Origin: Omphalotus guepiniiformis
Lineage: Eukaryota; Basidiomycota; Agaricomycetes; Agaricales; Omphalotaceae
NCBI GenBank assembly: GCA_028554645.1
Contig: JAQOOI010000064.1
Span: 1,612,001-1,676,000, forward strand
DNA: 64,000 bases
Direction of reading: 5' to 3'
The position numbers and the translations under genes are program-made. The stretch's first letter is position 1, and each line of letters opens with the position of its first letter. Positions 35,912 through 47,440 of this stretch are shown here, one piece after another. Under the pieces are notes generated by a model. The model was not told the origin of the DNA, ran no database searches, and saw nothing but the letters and a program-made list of their open reading frames with translations.

Positions 35912-36194
35912 AAGAGGAAAGAAGGGATAGGGAAGGTTGTGAGAAGAGTTGCGGATGGAAGGAAGAAGAGGAAAGAAAGGATAACAAATGGCGTGACGCG
36001 AGTCCCACACTCAGTGCGTAAAGCATTTCCCCGCGGTGTAGAGCATCTCTAGAAACTCCTGAAAAAGGGGACATATTATTATTACTTGGCCAGGTTTAAA
36101 ATCCTGACCTACATAGAGCCGGCAGAGGGAGACGACCATGTCGTCGGTCCAAAGCCTTCAGTTGCTACACCAAAAAAAAAAAAAAAAAAAAAAA
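35912..36194 (+). other. LINE 3' UTR and poly-A tail
   Basis: About 260 bp of non-coding sequence ending in 23 A residues, followed after one base by the second copy of the target duplication. Confidence 0.85.
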
Positions 36195-36207
36195 TTATTA
36201 TCAGCAT

Positions 36208-36885
36208 ATTTCTTACATAATGCTGTGGGAATTATGCTTTACTGGGCCCAGTGTTACCGGGCAATTATTCGAAGCAAATTTCCTCAATCAACTTTTGTTC
36301 CTGGCAATTAATTAAGGGGTAAATACCCCAGAACTATTCTAGATCCAATATTTCGACTTTATTTCATATTCCCTCCATTTTCAGTTTCCGCCGGGTTTTT
36401 AATCTTTATTGACCGAAGGAAAATGTTTCCCTAATAATTATATGATGCAATTAATGTTGTGATGTCAGAGTTCTCGTTACGAGATTGGGTGAGTCTGATT
36501 CAACAGTGGATGACCATTGAACAATGCTCTACATCACAACTAGACTGACTAGCCTAGAACCTTGATACACAGTCTGTACCATAGGTAATAGAACATGCTT
36601 TATTACTCAAATCACAACACATTTTGATTGACAAGGCAGGCACCTTTCAACCCTCTATATCCATTACTGCAAATGCCTAAAATGATTAAACACCAGGCTT
36701 TTTAATGCAGGTGCTGAAAATTGGTGCATCACTGTCAAAGTGGGGATTTGCAATCGAGGTGGATAGGTATGGTGAGCAGGCATTGATGGTGCTTGCTCTG
36801 TATGTTCTTGTGTGTTCATTTGTGTCATAGTTGCAGTAGACATACCAATTCCTCTTCAATGTTAGTATTGAAGGCGGGTGATTAG
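36208..36885. other. Unassigned AT-rich spacer
   Basis: No gene recognised. The first bases resemble the degenerate repeats left of the LINE, showing it is the continuation of that region. Confidence 0.4.
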
Positions 36886-37094
36886 CTGAATACTGTTATT
36901 TCGATGTAAGAGGCACGAGGTTAGGCAGTATGAAAGGAATCTATATCTAGATATCTTTCCTATTTTGTAATCAGATGTAGACATCAGATGTAGGTTTCTC
37001 AGAACTAGTCTCGTCGATGGGCTACCCCGGGATTCTGATCGACTTCACAACCGATCGGAACCTGGTGAGTTGAAGTTTTGGGGGCAGACCACCC
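36886..37094 (+). repeat. 209-bp direct repeat, copy 1
   Basis: About 95% identical to 37339-37547, offset 453 bp. It lies just downstream of the minus-strand tyrosine recombinase gene. The spacer between the copies is unrelated. Confidence 0.85.
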
Positions 37095-37338
37095 GGAACA
37101 ACAAGAAGAGACCAGAAAGGAGTGATTGAGGGTTGATAGAGTGTGTAATGTAAATATAGTTGAAGATAAATTGAAGATAAAAATTGTAATAGACATAGTG
37201 GGTAGGAGGGTGGGACGAAAAATTCTACCGAGCTACCACTGATGTGAGGGAGAAGTTGGATGCAAGAGAGAAAGAGACGACGCAGTCACATGACCGCGTT
37301 CGTACTCTTTCTCGAAAACCCGTCTTCAACTCTGTCTG

Positions 37339-37547
37339 TTGAATACTTCACTTTCGATGTAAGAGGCATGAGGTCAGGCAGTATGAAAGGGGTCTATATC
37401 TAGATATCTTTCCTATTTCGTAATCAGATGTAGACATCAGATGTAGGTTTCTCAGAACTAGTCTCGTCGATGGGCTACCCCGGGATTCTGATCGACTTCA
37501 CAACCGATTGGAACCTGGTGAGTTGAAGTTTCGGGGGCAGACCACCC
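37339..37547 (+). repeat. 209-bp direct repeat, copy 2
   Basis: Second copy of the repeat at 36886-37094. It overlaps the 3' end of the recombinase reading frame on the minus strand. Confidence 0.85.
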
Positions 37548-37818
37548 AAAAGTGAGCTGGAGGGCGTGTTGGAGACGAAGATGAAACTCACCCAAAAATG
37601 TAGCTTGGAGGTGGTGAATATTGAGGCCGGATCTGTCTAGATCCTCGAGATGCAATGCAGCTAGGGAGTCGAGATTTTGCCAGTATTTGAGAAAAGCATC
37701 AGACTTCCAACTGCCTGATACCTTGACTACCTCCGGATTAACGCATTGTAGTAAGTAGTACGTTGTATTACCGATGCGAAAAGAGTGACCCGTGAACCGA
37801 GGGAGGTCTTTTTGTTCC
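37458..37818 (-). pseudogene. Tyrosine recombinase, C-terminal part (split gene)
   Basis: Read on the minus strand from 37813, the frame continues in phase with 63174-64000 once the chromovirus and one target duplication are removed. It contains the catalytic H-x-x-R box (GHSFRIG), W in SGSWKSD and the nucleophile Y in FLKYW. The frame runs to a stop at 37458. A GTGAGT donor near 37591 suggests a possible last intron, so the true end is uncertain. Confidence 0.8.
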
Positions 37819-38358
37819 TGTTACGGCTATGCGCCGGAACTCCGGGTCAGACCTCCGGTTTCTAGAACTTCTTTGATTTCTTCTTCCTGACATCTATTCA
37901 ATCTTGCCATATGGTTCACTTTACAAATTCACGCTTTCCTATTCGCTTTTATTATTCTTTTCTACTCCGGACATCCGAACGTCGCCGACGTTCCATGTTC
38001 TTATTGTTCTTTAGTTTCATTCTTCTCACACTATTGTTTTATTACTCCGAGTATCTCCGGTAGAATACTCATATAAATACTTCACGCTTATACTGTATAT
38101 ACTTTAGTTTTAAATCAATTTAGTCTCCGGACTACTATCTTGAATTTCTCGTCTGAACTCTTATCTCTCCTCGGACTTCCAATCCGGGTGCAGCACGGGG
38201 GGCAGTATCGAAATAATACTGCCTACCGGGTGAAGTCTTATTGCCGGAGCAATTCGGAGCTCCTGGTTTATCTTGTCTTGTTCCTTTCGTACTTCTTCTC
38301 TCGGACCTCCTCAGAGGTCCTCGCTCTCTTACCGTCTCAAGTCCGCACGGACTTAACA
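37819..38358 (+). repeat. Chromovirus 5' LTR
   Basis: 540 bp, TGTTACGGC...CTTAACA. A TATA-like box TATAAATA lies at 38072-38079. The motif AGTTTTAAAT (38106-38115), 34 bases downstream, is complementary to the sequence just after the LTR. Confidence 0.95.
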
Positions 38359-38360
38359 GT

Positions 38361-38370
38361 ATTTAAAACT
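38361..38370 (+). promoter_or_regulatory. Candidate self-priming primer-binding site
   Basis: ATTTAAAACT starts 2 bases after the LTR and is a perfect 10-base complement of AGTTTTAAAT at 38106-38115, close to where transcription should start after the TATA box. No tRNA-type TGG site is present. This matches the self-priming known for Tf1-related elements. Confidence 0.55.
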
Positions 38371-38393
38371 CTTCTCTGTGCTGCTATTTGATC

Positions 38394-40016
38394 ATGTCAC
38401 AACATCCTACAAACCCTTTACTTGAGGCTTCACAGTCTCATGCACCATTTTACCAAGGTCGCGATCCCAATGCTCTTCGTGAGCGGCGGAGATCCGGTCT
38501 TTACTCAGTTCGCGCAAGCGAATTCATCTCACCAAGCCGAGGCTCACACCTTTCTCAACAACCTCCGGTCCTATCAACATTATTTTCACCAGGTCATTTG
38601 CCTGGTTTTCAAAATCCTCCGGTAACTCCGACTCGTCGAACTTCCACAATGCCGGGAGTATTACCGATACATGAAGACGTTTCCGATACTGCTCCAGAAG
38701 AGCAGAATGACGAAGACGATGACATTATCGCAGCGGCGACGGAAGGAGAGGCTGGGGATCAGCCAGAAGGAATAGGAGGTAATGGTGGGGATCCTGGAGA
38801 AGGCGATGAAGGTAATGGTGGTGGTGGACCAGGCCATGGAGGTCCGGGTGGACCTGGCAGGCCTGGAGGACCAGGTGGAAATGGTGGCGGTGGACCGGGT
38901 GGACCTGGAGGTCCTGGGGGACCTTCCGGGGGTACCGGTGGCACCGGTGATGAAGATTTTAGGCGGATGATGCAGGAGTTTCTTACCACTAGCATGGCTA
39001 GTTTTACTAACATGGCTAGGGCATTTAATACACAGGCATCCGCTGCTTTGGAAAGCAAATCGCACTTAAAGGAGCCAGACGTTTTTGACGGCTCGGATCC
39101 GCGGAAGCTCCGAAACTTTATCATTTCCTTGGCCCTTCACCACTCAGATCGGCCTCAATATTTCTCTTCCGACGATCGTAAGATCACTTTCGCGCTCTCT
39201 TATTTGTCTGGATCAGCTCTGGAATATTTCCAGCCAGAGCTACTGAACCCGGATCCGGATGATCCTCCGGCATGGATGGTCAATTATCAGGCCTTCATGC
39301 AAGAGCTGATGGAAAATTTCGGAGAGTACGATATGGAAGCGGAGGCTGAGCAACGCCTCAGTGGACTCAAAATGAGGGATACGGATCGAATCCGTAATTA
39401 CAATGTAAAGTTTGGAGCCTACGCAGCAATGGTTCTTTGGGATCAAGCTGCTCTACGCTGGGCCTATTATCAAGGTTTGCCATCTCGTATTAAGGACGAA
39501 CTAATGCGGATCGAGTATCCGAAAACCTATCAGGGGACCCGGAAAGAGGCCACCAAGATTGATGCTCGTTACTGGGCTCGCTCTGCTGAAAAGCAGCGAG
39601 AACAACGGACGTCTGGTGGAGGCTCCGGGAACTCCGGAAGTGGCTCCTCCACTTCACAATCTGGCTCGCAGAAGAAGAAGAGTGGCAATCCCAACAAGCC
39701 CTCCTCTTCCTCTAACAACTGCTCGTACTCCGGAAACTCCGGATCTGGTTCTGGTTCTGGCTCCGGTTCTAACTCCGGCAAGACAAATTCCTCTTCGACC
39801 ACGCCAAAACCATACGCGGATAGGCTAGGAAAGGATGGGAAGTTGACGCAGGCGGAGAAGGACAGGCACCGGAAGTTGAAGCTATGTTTCTTTTGTGGAG
39901 GTAATCATACTATGGATAATTGTGATAAGTGGAAGAAGTTGAACGAGGCTCGTGGACGAGCTTCGGAGGTAACTTCGGAGGACCCCAAACCGACTCCAAA
40001 GGAGTCGGAAAAATAG
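38394..40016 (+). CDS. Chromovirus Gag
   Basis: 540 aa from the first ATG. The N-terminal half is acidic, then Gly/Pro-rich (about residues 135-185). A retrotransposon capsid domain follows (about 215-390), then a Ser/Gly-rich linker, and a zinc knuckle near 39886-39924 with spacing C-x2-C-x3-H-x4-C, one residue shorter than usual. It ends in TAG just after a run of five A. pol continues in the -1 frame. The frame is intact. Confidence 0.9.
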   Translation: MSQHPTNPLLEASQSHAPFYQGRDPNALRERRRSGLYSVRASEFISPSRGSHLSQQPPVLSTLFSPGHLPGFQNPPVTPTRRTSTMPGVLPIHEDVSDTAPEEQNDEDDDIIAAATEGEAGDQPEGIGGNGGDPGEGDEGNGGGGPGHGGPGGPGRPGGPGGNGGGGPGGPGGPGGPSGGTGGTGDEDFRRMMQEFLTTSMASFTNMARAFNTQASAALESKSHLKEPDVFDGSDPRKLRNFIISLALHHSDRPQYFSSDDRKITFALSYLSGSALEYFQPELLNPDPDDPPAWMVNYQAFMQELMENFGEYDMEAEAEQRLSGLKMRDTDRIRNYNVKFGAYAAMVLWDQAALRWAYYQGLPSRIKDELMRIEYPKTYQGTRKEATKIDARYWARSAEKQREQRTSGGGSGNSGSGSSTSQSGSQKKKSGNPNKPSSSSNNCSYSGNSGSGSGSGSGSNSGKTNSSSTTPKPYADRLGKDGKLTQAEKDRHRKLKLCFFCGGNHTMDNCDKWKKLNEARGRASEVTSEDPKPTPKESEK

Positions 40017-41718
40017 TCCGCAGCCCAGATGCCTCGACACGAAATTTGGGTTGCGTTGGCCACGATCGTGTCATCTCCGAGGTTACTTTCAACGCGTCCG
40101 CTCTTTTACACCACTCTGATTCACTTGTATTACCACTTTGTATCGATCGGAGCTCCTCGGGCCTCAAGGGCCTCGTTAGGGAGCCCGAAAATCAGTCTAC
40201 TTCATTTTTGAAATTTTCTACGTTACTTGATTCTGGTTCTTCTCATAGTTTCCTTGATTCAAAATTTGTTCATGATTATTTTCTTCCGGTAACTCCGGTT
40301 CCTCCGGTTCGACTACGCCTTCTTGATGGTTCAACCGCTTCTTCATTAATTGAAGAGCTTGTTACTTTACCTGTTCAATTTCCTTCCGGGGAGACCTTGT
40401 CTCTTGACTTTTTTGTCACTTCTTTGGATTCGTCTTGTAAAGCTGTTTTAGGATACAACTTTCTCACCCGCTACAACCCGTTGGTTGACTGGGTCACAGG
40501 AGTTATTTCATTCCGAAACACTGATCAAACAGTTCCATCTCCCATTCCGCAGGCTGCATCTTCAACTCCGGTTGAGGTCGCGTCCATCGACGCATCTCCG
40601 ACACCTACCTCTCGTCCTCAGAAGGCGGACTTTCCCTTTGAACCCATCTACTCATATCCAACCGTCACGCAAATGGGAGCAAGAATTTCAGACCCGTCGG
40701 ATCCGGATATTGCTTTTATTGGTGCTGCAGCATTCATACAGGCTTGCAAGGAAGCTGGACAAGATCCCATTGTGATCTACGGACGTCCGGTTGCCTCCGT
40801 TACTGGTAACGCAGCATCTATCCATTCACCTGTTGATCTCTCCGGAATACCGGAAGAGTATCACGATTTTGCTGACGTTTTTGATGAAGGTCTTTCAGAA
40901 GTCTTACCACCGTACCGCCCTTACGACCTCAAAATCGACTTAGAGGACGGTGCTGAACCTCCCCTCGGACGTGTTTACCCACTGTCCGCGAAGGAACTAG
41001 AGGCCCTTAGGACTTTCTTGGACAAGCATCTCGCCAACGGATTCATTACGACCTCTTCATCTAAACACGGAGCTCCGGTATTGTTTGTTCCTAAAAAGAA
41101 TGGCTCACCCCGTCTCTGTGTAGATTTCCGTGGCTTGAACAAGATTACCCGCAAGGACCGGTATCCTTTACCATTAATTTCCGACCTCCTCGACGCTCCT
41201 AAAAAGGCGAAAATCTATACCAAGCTTGATCTTCGACATGCTTACCACTTGGTCCGGATCGCCGAGGGAGACGAATGGAAAACTGCTTTCCGCACCAGAT
41301 ACGGCTCTTACGAATGGAAGGTCATTCCCGAGGGACTAACCAATGCTCCGGCAGCTTTTCAACGGTTTGTAAATGAAATATTTGCCGACTTACTAGATGT
41401 CTACGTTATTGTCTACCTGGACGACGTTCTAATCTATTCGGACAACCGAGCAGACCATCGAAAACATGTCCGCAAGGTTCTCCGACGCCTCCGGAAGCAC
41501 AGCTTATTCTGCAATCCCAACAAATGTGTCTTCGACTCCAAAACTGTTGATTACCTCGGTTACATTCTGTCACCAGACGGTCTTCGGATGTCTGAGGAGA
41601 AGGTTAAGGCCATCGTCGATTGGCCCCTTCCTCGACCGGGACGCATCAAAGACATTCAGTCCTTCCTTGGTTTCTGCAATTTCTACCGCCGTTTCATTTT
41701 CAATTATTCTGGTATCGT
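39929..41718 (+). CDS. Chromovirus Pol part 1: protease and RT
   Basis: In the -1 frame relative to Gag, overlapping its end, so expression needs a -1 shift near the A-run before the Gag stop (about 40004-40016). Aspartic protease LLDSGSSHSF near 40225; RT with LDLRHAY and YLDD (about 41417-41428). The frame is broken at 41719 by a solo LTR and resumes at 43525 in phase (GIV-VPLTRL). Confidence 0.9.
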
Positions 41719-43519
41719 TGTCGCGACTAAAAGCGGTCTAGGCTTGAAATCATGCAGATTGAGAAAGATTTTGATTGTTCAAACATTGGAAACTGAACAA
41801 TGAGGACTAGAGTTCACCCAGACTGCTAGTTGAAACATGAGAACACACTCAGTTACTCAAGCCTGAGTGTAGAGTTAGCTACAGTACATGATATGGTACT
41901 TAGCAACTGTGACCAATGGGATCATGGAGAGAGATACTAGTTTTGCCTCTCACTTTGTATTGGAGTACCAATGTTCCATGCTAAGTTGAGTTGGTCAGAC
42001 CCACCCTCTAAAGACTAGAGACTCTCATGAGTGTTGTTTGATTGTAATCCAAGGGAATGATGGAAGTTACAATTCAATCTGAGAAACATCTAAGTCCACT
42101 GGACTACCTAACTCCAGCTGGTCTTGCTAACTCAGGTTGGCTGTAAAGACTGAATGCTGAGAGTGCAGGCAATCTTGTATTGTTCTAACCAGAGAAATAT
42201 GTTGTACATTTGGTACTATGCTTAGGATGGTGTTACTACTGGTGAACCACCTTTGTCTGTTGGCTAAAGAGGAAAAATCCTCTAAGTCATTTCTGAAGAA
42301 TGGAGTCAGATACTCAAGCTATCCTACCATGGAGCTAGATGTTGATTCTGGAGTATCCCTCTGAAATGTAACATCTAACTGAGTGATACCCTGCACCCAG
42401 ACACCCAAATAGGGAAGAATAAACGATTATTGGGACATAATACTGCCCATAGCTTGTTGCTAGAACCAGCTAAAAGGAGAAGTACCTCCTGGAGACAAAT
42501 CAGATGCAAGATCTGGCCAGATAGACACATGTGCTACTGTACAGCTTGTGGATGATAGTAACAACGGAGTAGGGTCTAGATGACCTCTGAAACGAAGAAA
42601 TAACCACTGGATCTGCTAGGAACCTCACCAGCAGCCCCCAGTTAGGAAATCCAAAAGAGTTGCAAATTTCAAAATCATAAAGATGTTGTCATATGGCACC
42701 ATTCTGGACTGATATTGCGTGCTGTACACCCTGGTTAGATACCCTGGACTTGATTGCCAAGCCACTATATGGACAAAGCGATTTTTATAACAATTTTTAT
42801 ACCCAAGATACCTATACATGACAGTATCTAACTGAAAAATACCTACAAAAATACCTAAAAAGACACCAATCCCTGCTCAATTAGTCTTTCTGTTGTCTAT
42901 TCTATTTACTCTGCTCAGATTCCCTTACATTTTCGAGATTTACTATATTTATTTTCTGACCTGTATATAAGAACTACCTACTTGTAGATATTTTTCCTTA
43001 AGTTAGGACTGCCTAGGCTCACTACCAAAGCAGAACTTCTTCTAGACGAAAATTGCCTGGCTCTTAGGAGTTCAGTTATAGAGAAATATACCAGTTGTGC
43101 AAACTTCTGTAAAGTCCCTTGTGGCAAACCTTGAGAGAGATACTGAAACTGTTGCTGTCCCTGCTGTTCTGTCTGTGCTGTTCTGCCTGCTGAAACTGTT
43201 GCTGCTACTGTTCTGATTGATACTGTCACTGTTTGGACCATTGGATCGAGTTGCCCACTCTGATTATTGCCCTGAACCATCCCCTGAACCCCTGAGAAAC
43301 TAGTTGCCTTCTGTCTTGAACCTGTGTTTTTGAGTTGCCCTGTCACTTATACCCTGTTCAGAGCGGACTGCAGACACTTGCTAGCTCAGTATTGAGTTCG
43401 ATTGTCGAGTTTAACTGTGCGGAACCTTTGCCAACGCCAGCCACACCTCCACAAACCCCCCTAGAATTGAGTTAGAGGTTGTTTCTTGAGACTCCCTCTC
43501 AGTCTAATTCTTGCACATT
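41719..43519 (+). repeat. Solo LTR of a Gypsy A-related family
   Basis: 1801 bp with no coding content, flanked by target duplication ATCGT (41714-41718 and 43520-43524). Its ends TGTCGCGACTAAAAGCGG and ...ACATT resemble the Gypsy A ends TGTTGCGCTGAAAACGC and ...CTATT. Both share TGCGGAAYCTTTGCCAACGCC near their 3' end (43418-43438; 19199-19219). It is a related but different family, present only as the solo product. Confidence 0.85.
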
Positions 43520-45439
43520 ATCGTGGTTCCACTAACTCGTCTTACTCGCAAAGGTATTCCTTGGAAATGGTCCGAGGAGTGTCAACATTCTTTTGATTCA
43601 CTTAAATCTGCTTTTCTTTCCGCTCCTGTTCTAACTCACTGGGAACCTGACCGACAGATAATCCTGGAAACGGACGCCTCGGACTACGCCATAGCGGCAA
43701 TTCTTTCACTTCGTATGGACGATGGAGAAATTCATCCAGTCGCATTTCTTTCTCGGACCCTTCATGCAGCGGAGCTCAACTATGACACCCACGACAAGGA
43801 GCTCCTCGCCATCTTTGAATCTTTCCAACACTGGCGGCATTACTTGGAGGGCTCTGCAACGCCGATCGACGTGGTCACAGATCATAAGAACTTGGAGTAC
43901 TTCAGTACTACCAAGGTCTTGACGCGCCGACAGGTTAGATGGAGTGAATACTTGTCTCACTTTAATATGGTAATCCGGTTCCGACCGGGGCGCCTCGGGG
44001 CAAAACCTGATGCTCTGACTCGACGTTGGGACGTCTACCCAAAAGAGGGAGATAGTACTTACGCTACGGTCAATCCACAGAATCTGAAACCGATTTTCAC
44101 CCAAGAACAACTATCGACTTCACTTCGAGCAACTTTCCTAGAAGGTCCGGTCCTTCGCGCTAGTATCATTATGGATCTCGACAAACTACACCAGTCGATC
44201 CGGGAATCTCTAGCTTCAGACCCGGAGTCCAAGGCAGGTATGTCACTTGCCAATGATGATGCTAACAAACGTTGGACTTTAGACAACTCCGGACAACTCC
44301 GGCTCGACAGTCGCATTTATGTTCCAGACTCGGGTGACCTGCGGCTTCAGGTACTTCAATATTTCCATGACCATCCACTTTCAGGACACTTTGGGCAGAA
44401 CCGGACACTCGAGGTCATCCGAAGACAGTATACCTGGCCTCGGATCCGAGAGTTCGTCCGGTCCTACGTGCAATCCTGCACTGTTTGCGGTCGCAACAAG
44501 AGCCGTAGACACCGTCCTTATGGTCTTCTTCAACCTCTCCCAGTACCGGAACGTCCTTGGGATTCCATATCCATGGACTTCATTGAACAACTTCCAGATT
44601 CTCATGGCTTTACAGCCATTCTAGTCGTGGTAGACAGGGCATCTAAGCAAGCCATTTTTATTCCTACTTTTGACACCATATCCTCCGAACAGCTAGCCCA
44701 ACTTTTCGTCCTTCACGTATTCTCCAAACACGGTGTTCCTCGGCATGTCACCTCCGACCGGGGCTCCGAGTTTGTCTCGCAGTTTTTTAGGGCTTTAGGT
44801 AAAGCGTTGCAGATGGAGCTTCATTACACCTCCGGTTATCATCCGGAGGCTGATGGACAAACTGAACGAGCTAACCAAACTCTGGAACAGTACATCCGAA
44901 TTTATTGTTCTTACCAACAGGATGACTGGGATGAACTCTTGGCCATTGCAGAGTTTGCTTACAATAATGCTCCGAACAGCTCCACTGGCATTTCGCCCTT
45001 CTTTGCCAACAAAGGTTATCACCCAAACCTTTCAATACATCCGGAATACGACCTCGCATCCGACCGGGCTCGACAGTTTGTGGTCAACCTTGACGAGCTA
45101 CACACTTTTCTACGCAATGAGATTACTCTTGCTCAGACTCGTTACAAGGAACAAGCTGACCGGCGGAGGTCCTCAGCTCCGGAATTTCCCATTGGCTCAG
45201 AAGTATATCTTAACGCTAAGCACATTCGTTCTACCCGTCCTACAGCTAAATTTTCCGAGAAATATCTAGGACCATTTAAAATTCTAGCTCGACCTAGTAA
45301 CCTTGCCTATACACTACAGCTTCCGGACTACCTCCGGTCCGTACATCCAGTATTTCATGTCTCTCAACTCGAACCAGCACCTCCCAACACCATCCCTAAC
45401 CGCACACAACCTCCGCCTCCTCCGGTTGAGGTCAACGGT
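43520..45439 (+). CDS. Chromovirus Pol part 2: RNase H and integrase
   Basis: Continues Pol after the solo LTR. RNase H (ETDASDYAIAAIL near 43669). Integrase zinc-binding HHCC (HPLSGHFG ... SCTVCGRNK, about 44370-44500). Catalytic core D in SMDFIEQ (about 44574), D in TSDRGSEF (about 44755) and E in DGQTERANQ (about 44863). It is followed by the SH3-like GPF region and the PVFHVSQLE motif. The frame is open to the point where Gypsy A inserted (after ACGGT at 45435-45439). Confidence 0.92.
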
Positions 45440-46932
45440 AATAGCAGCGTAATGAGCACTCTAAGACGTAGGAACTCGTCTAAACTCAAAGGTTGCCTTG
45501 TAAAAGCGAGTGTAGTCTGGCGTTGGCAAAGATTCCGCACGCAGAAAACTGACTAAAGTCGAGCTAGACTGTTGGAAAGACTAACTGAACTGTAAGATCA
45601 CCGTCTAGACCCTTCGACGAGTACCAGAAACAGCAAACAGACAGACACAGACAGACAGACACAGACAGACAGACACAGACAGACAGACAGACAGACAGAC
45701 AGTTCAAACACAACAGATGTTCAGATATTTAGCACTCTATTAAAGCACTGCAATTCCTAATAGTCCGCCTCTACCAGCTCGAAGAACCGGGGCCTGACGT
45801 TCACAATCAAGAGGCCTTCTGCGATTTAACGCTCTAGAAGATACGTAAAGTTCTCCAATTTGGCGGGCAGTCGTAACCTGGGGCGCTCGACCCTATACAT
45901 GACAGTATATGTACTCTACTGCTTGTAAGTATTTCATAAATAGATAGAAAACTGAGTGGAGTAATTAAAAGGAACAGAGGGATAACATCGAGTATAAAAT
46001 GGATATAAACAGAAACAATATGACTGAGTTGGGTAAGTAGGCACGTCTAGAGGGTAATTATGTGCAGTTCTTGGGTATATATGTGTAAGTATTATGTTTT
46101 AGTGATGTTTTTGGTACATCTAGACCCTTCTTTATCATGCGCTCGAGCCATTCTAAACGAACTACTCCTATGCATTTCGTTATTATTCATCTTCGTAACT
46201 GTTTTACAGTGTACTTATAGGGGCGCTGAGGGCAGTTTCTAGTCATTTATCCCGTCGGGCTTCCGTATTTTCTCCTATTTCGACATCTAGACCCCATAGC
46301 ACCTCGTAGATATACCAATATCCAGCGCTCGAAGGTCAATTCTGTCATTACTTTACTAATAAGTTATTATACAGTCATCGAGACTGATCATTTTCATAGC
46401 TTTGACCATCTAGTATCTCGGAACGGAATCGTCGATCATATATTTCCGATCATAAAGCGTTATCTCCAGTATATCATCAATCTGCAGGTTCTAGGAGGTC
46501 GGCTAAGTTCGAACAAACCATTTTGATGGCTCGGCGATACCTCTAGCTTTGTCCTTTCGACATTATCGAGGCTCATGAGGCTATTACGCCTGTGTGTGTG
46601 TAGTTTCTTCCTTCCTAAGTCCCGTGGATTACACAGATACTTAAATAGCGACTTCCAGACGAAGGGCTCTTTGCCAGGCAGGGTGGGTCTGACCATACTG
46701 TACAGTCTCGCAGCAGGTAGTTACTTCGCCGAAGGTCTAGAGGCATATCAGCCATAAGGTCTTGATGCATACTCGTACATCGTAGTCCTTTCACTTCGAG
46801 CCTTTAACTATTCGTGTTCTATGTTTTAGCTAGCACTATGGGACATAGTCTAGCCCTTTATTCCCATCATATTCACAGTAGAAATCGTTTAATTTCAGGT
46901 ATTTCAGGTGTGTATGCGTTTTCAGCGCAACA
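45440..46932 (-). repeat. Gypsy A 3' LTR
   Basis: 1493 bp; minus-strand ends TGTTGCGCTG...GCTGCTATT. Contains the CAGA microsatellite. Almost identical to 59026-60518; visible differences are in the TATAT(A/G)TGTAAG stretch near 46082 and in GGCGC(T/C)GAG near 46226. Confidence 0.95.
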
Positions 46933-46948
46933 TCTCCCCCAAACCAAA
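46933..46948 (-). other. Gypsy A polypurine tract
   Basis: On the minus strand TTTGGTTTGGGGGAGA, directly upstream of the 3' LTR: the expected plus-strand primer. The same 16 bases recur at 49863-49878. Confidence 0.8.
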
Positions 46949-47440
46949 TCTAGACCGTCCCCGGTCTGGTGATCGGTCAGTCATACAGCCAAAGATACAT
47001 TCTAAAGCTTCGCAGACAGCCTGTTGATTATATAATACTTATTCACACACATCTCAGAGTTCGCCGAAGCAGTGGTACACTGTTCATTGCTTTTTGCCGG
47101 TCTATGCCGATCATCAAATTTCAAACTCCGACCAAAATACTCTCGGCCAGTTGTTTGCCTTCGGCAATTGCCGTAGGTTCTTTTCAGGCAAGTGACTTTC
47201 CGTCTCTTTTCCTCTTTCACATTTCTTATTCAGTTTCTTACTTCTCTATTCTTTCTTTTCACGCATCTCTCAGCCTTTCACTGGTCCGTGCGCCGTGGGA
47301 ACATGGTCAGGTGAGTCGTTCCATAAGTAAACGGACTTCAACTTTTTCACGCCCATTCTTCCTTTCTCTCTATTTTTCACTCAGAGTGGCTCTAGCCTTC
47401 TGTTTTTCTCTATACATACTTGTTCTTTTCTTTTCTTCTA

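Larger units (their letters stand above)
27975..36194 (+). mobile_element. Full-length L1/Tad-type LINE
   Basis: A non-LTR retrotransposon with two ORFs and a 23-base poly-A tail (36172-36194), flanked by the 12-bp direct repeat TATTATCAGCAT (27963-27974 and 36196-36207). The 5' end begins precisely after the duplication, indicating a complete copy rather than the usual 5' truncation. ORF2 contains three TGA codons. Confidence 0.92.

Noticed and set aside
36456..36540. 85-bp segment with 10-bp inverted ends (GTTGTGATGT/ACATCACAAC) as a MITE
   Set aside because: Too short, no target duplication and no second copy in the window.
38661..39124. Proline- and arginine-rich antisense ORFs opposite chromovirus Gag
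   Set aside because: They are complements of the Gly-rich Gag segment; no splice pattern or motif supports a gene.
45634..45702. CAGA arrays as a satellite or CRISPR-like array
   Set aside because: They are simple microsatellites embedded in the Gypsy LTR with no spacer structure.
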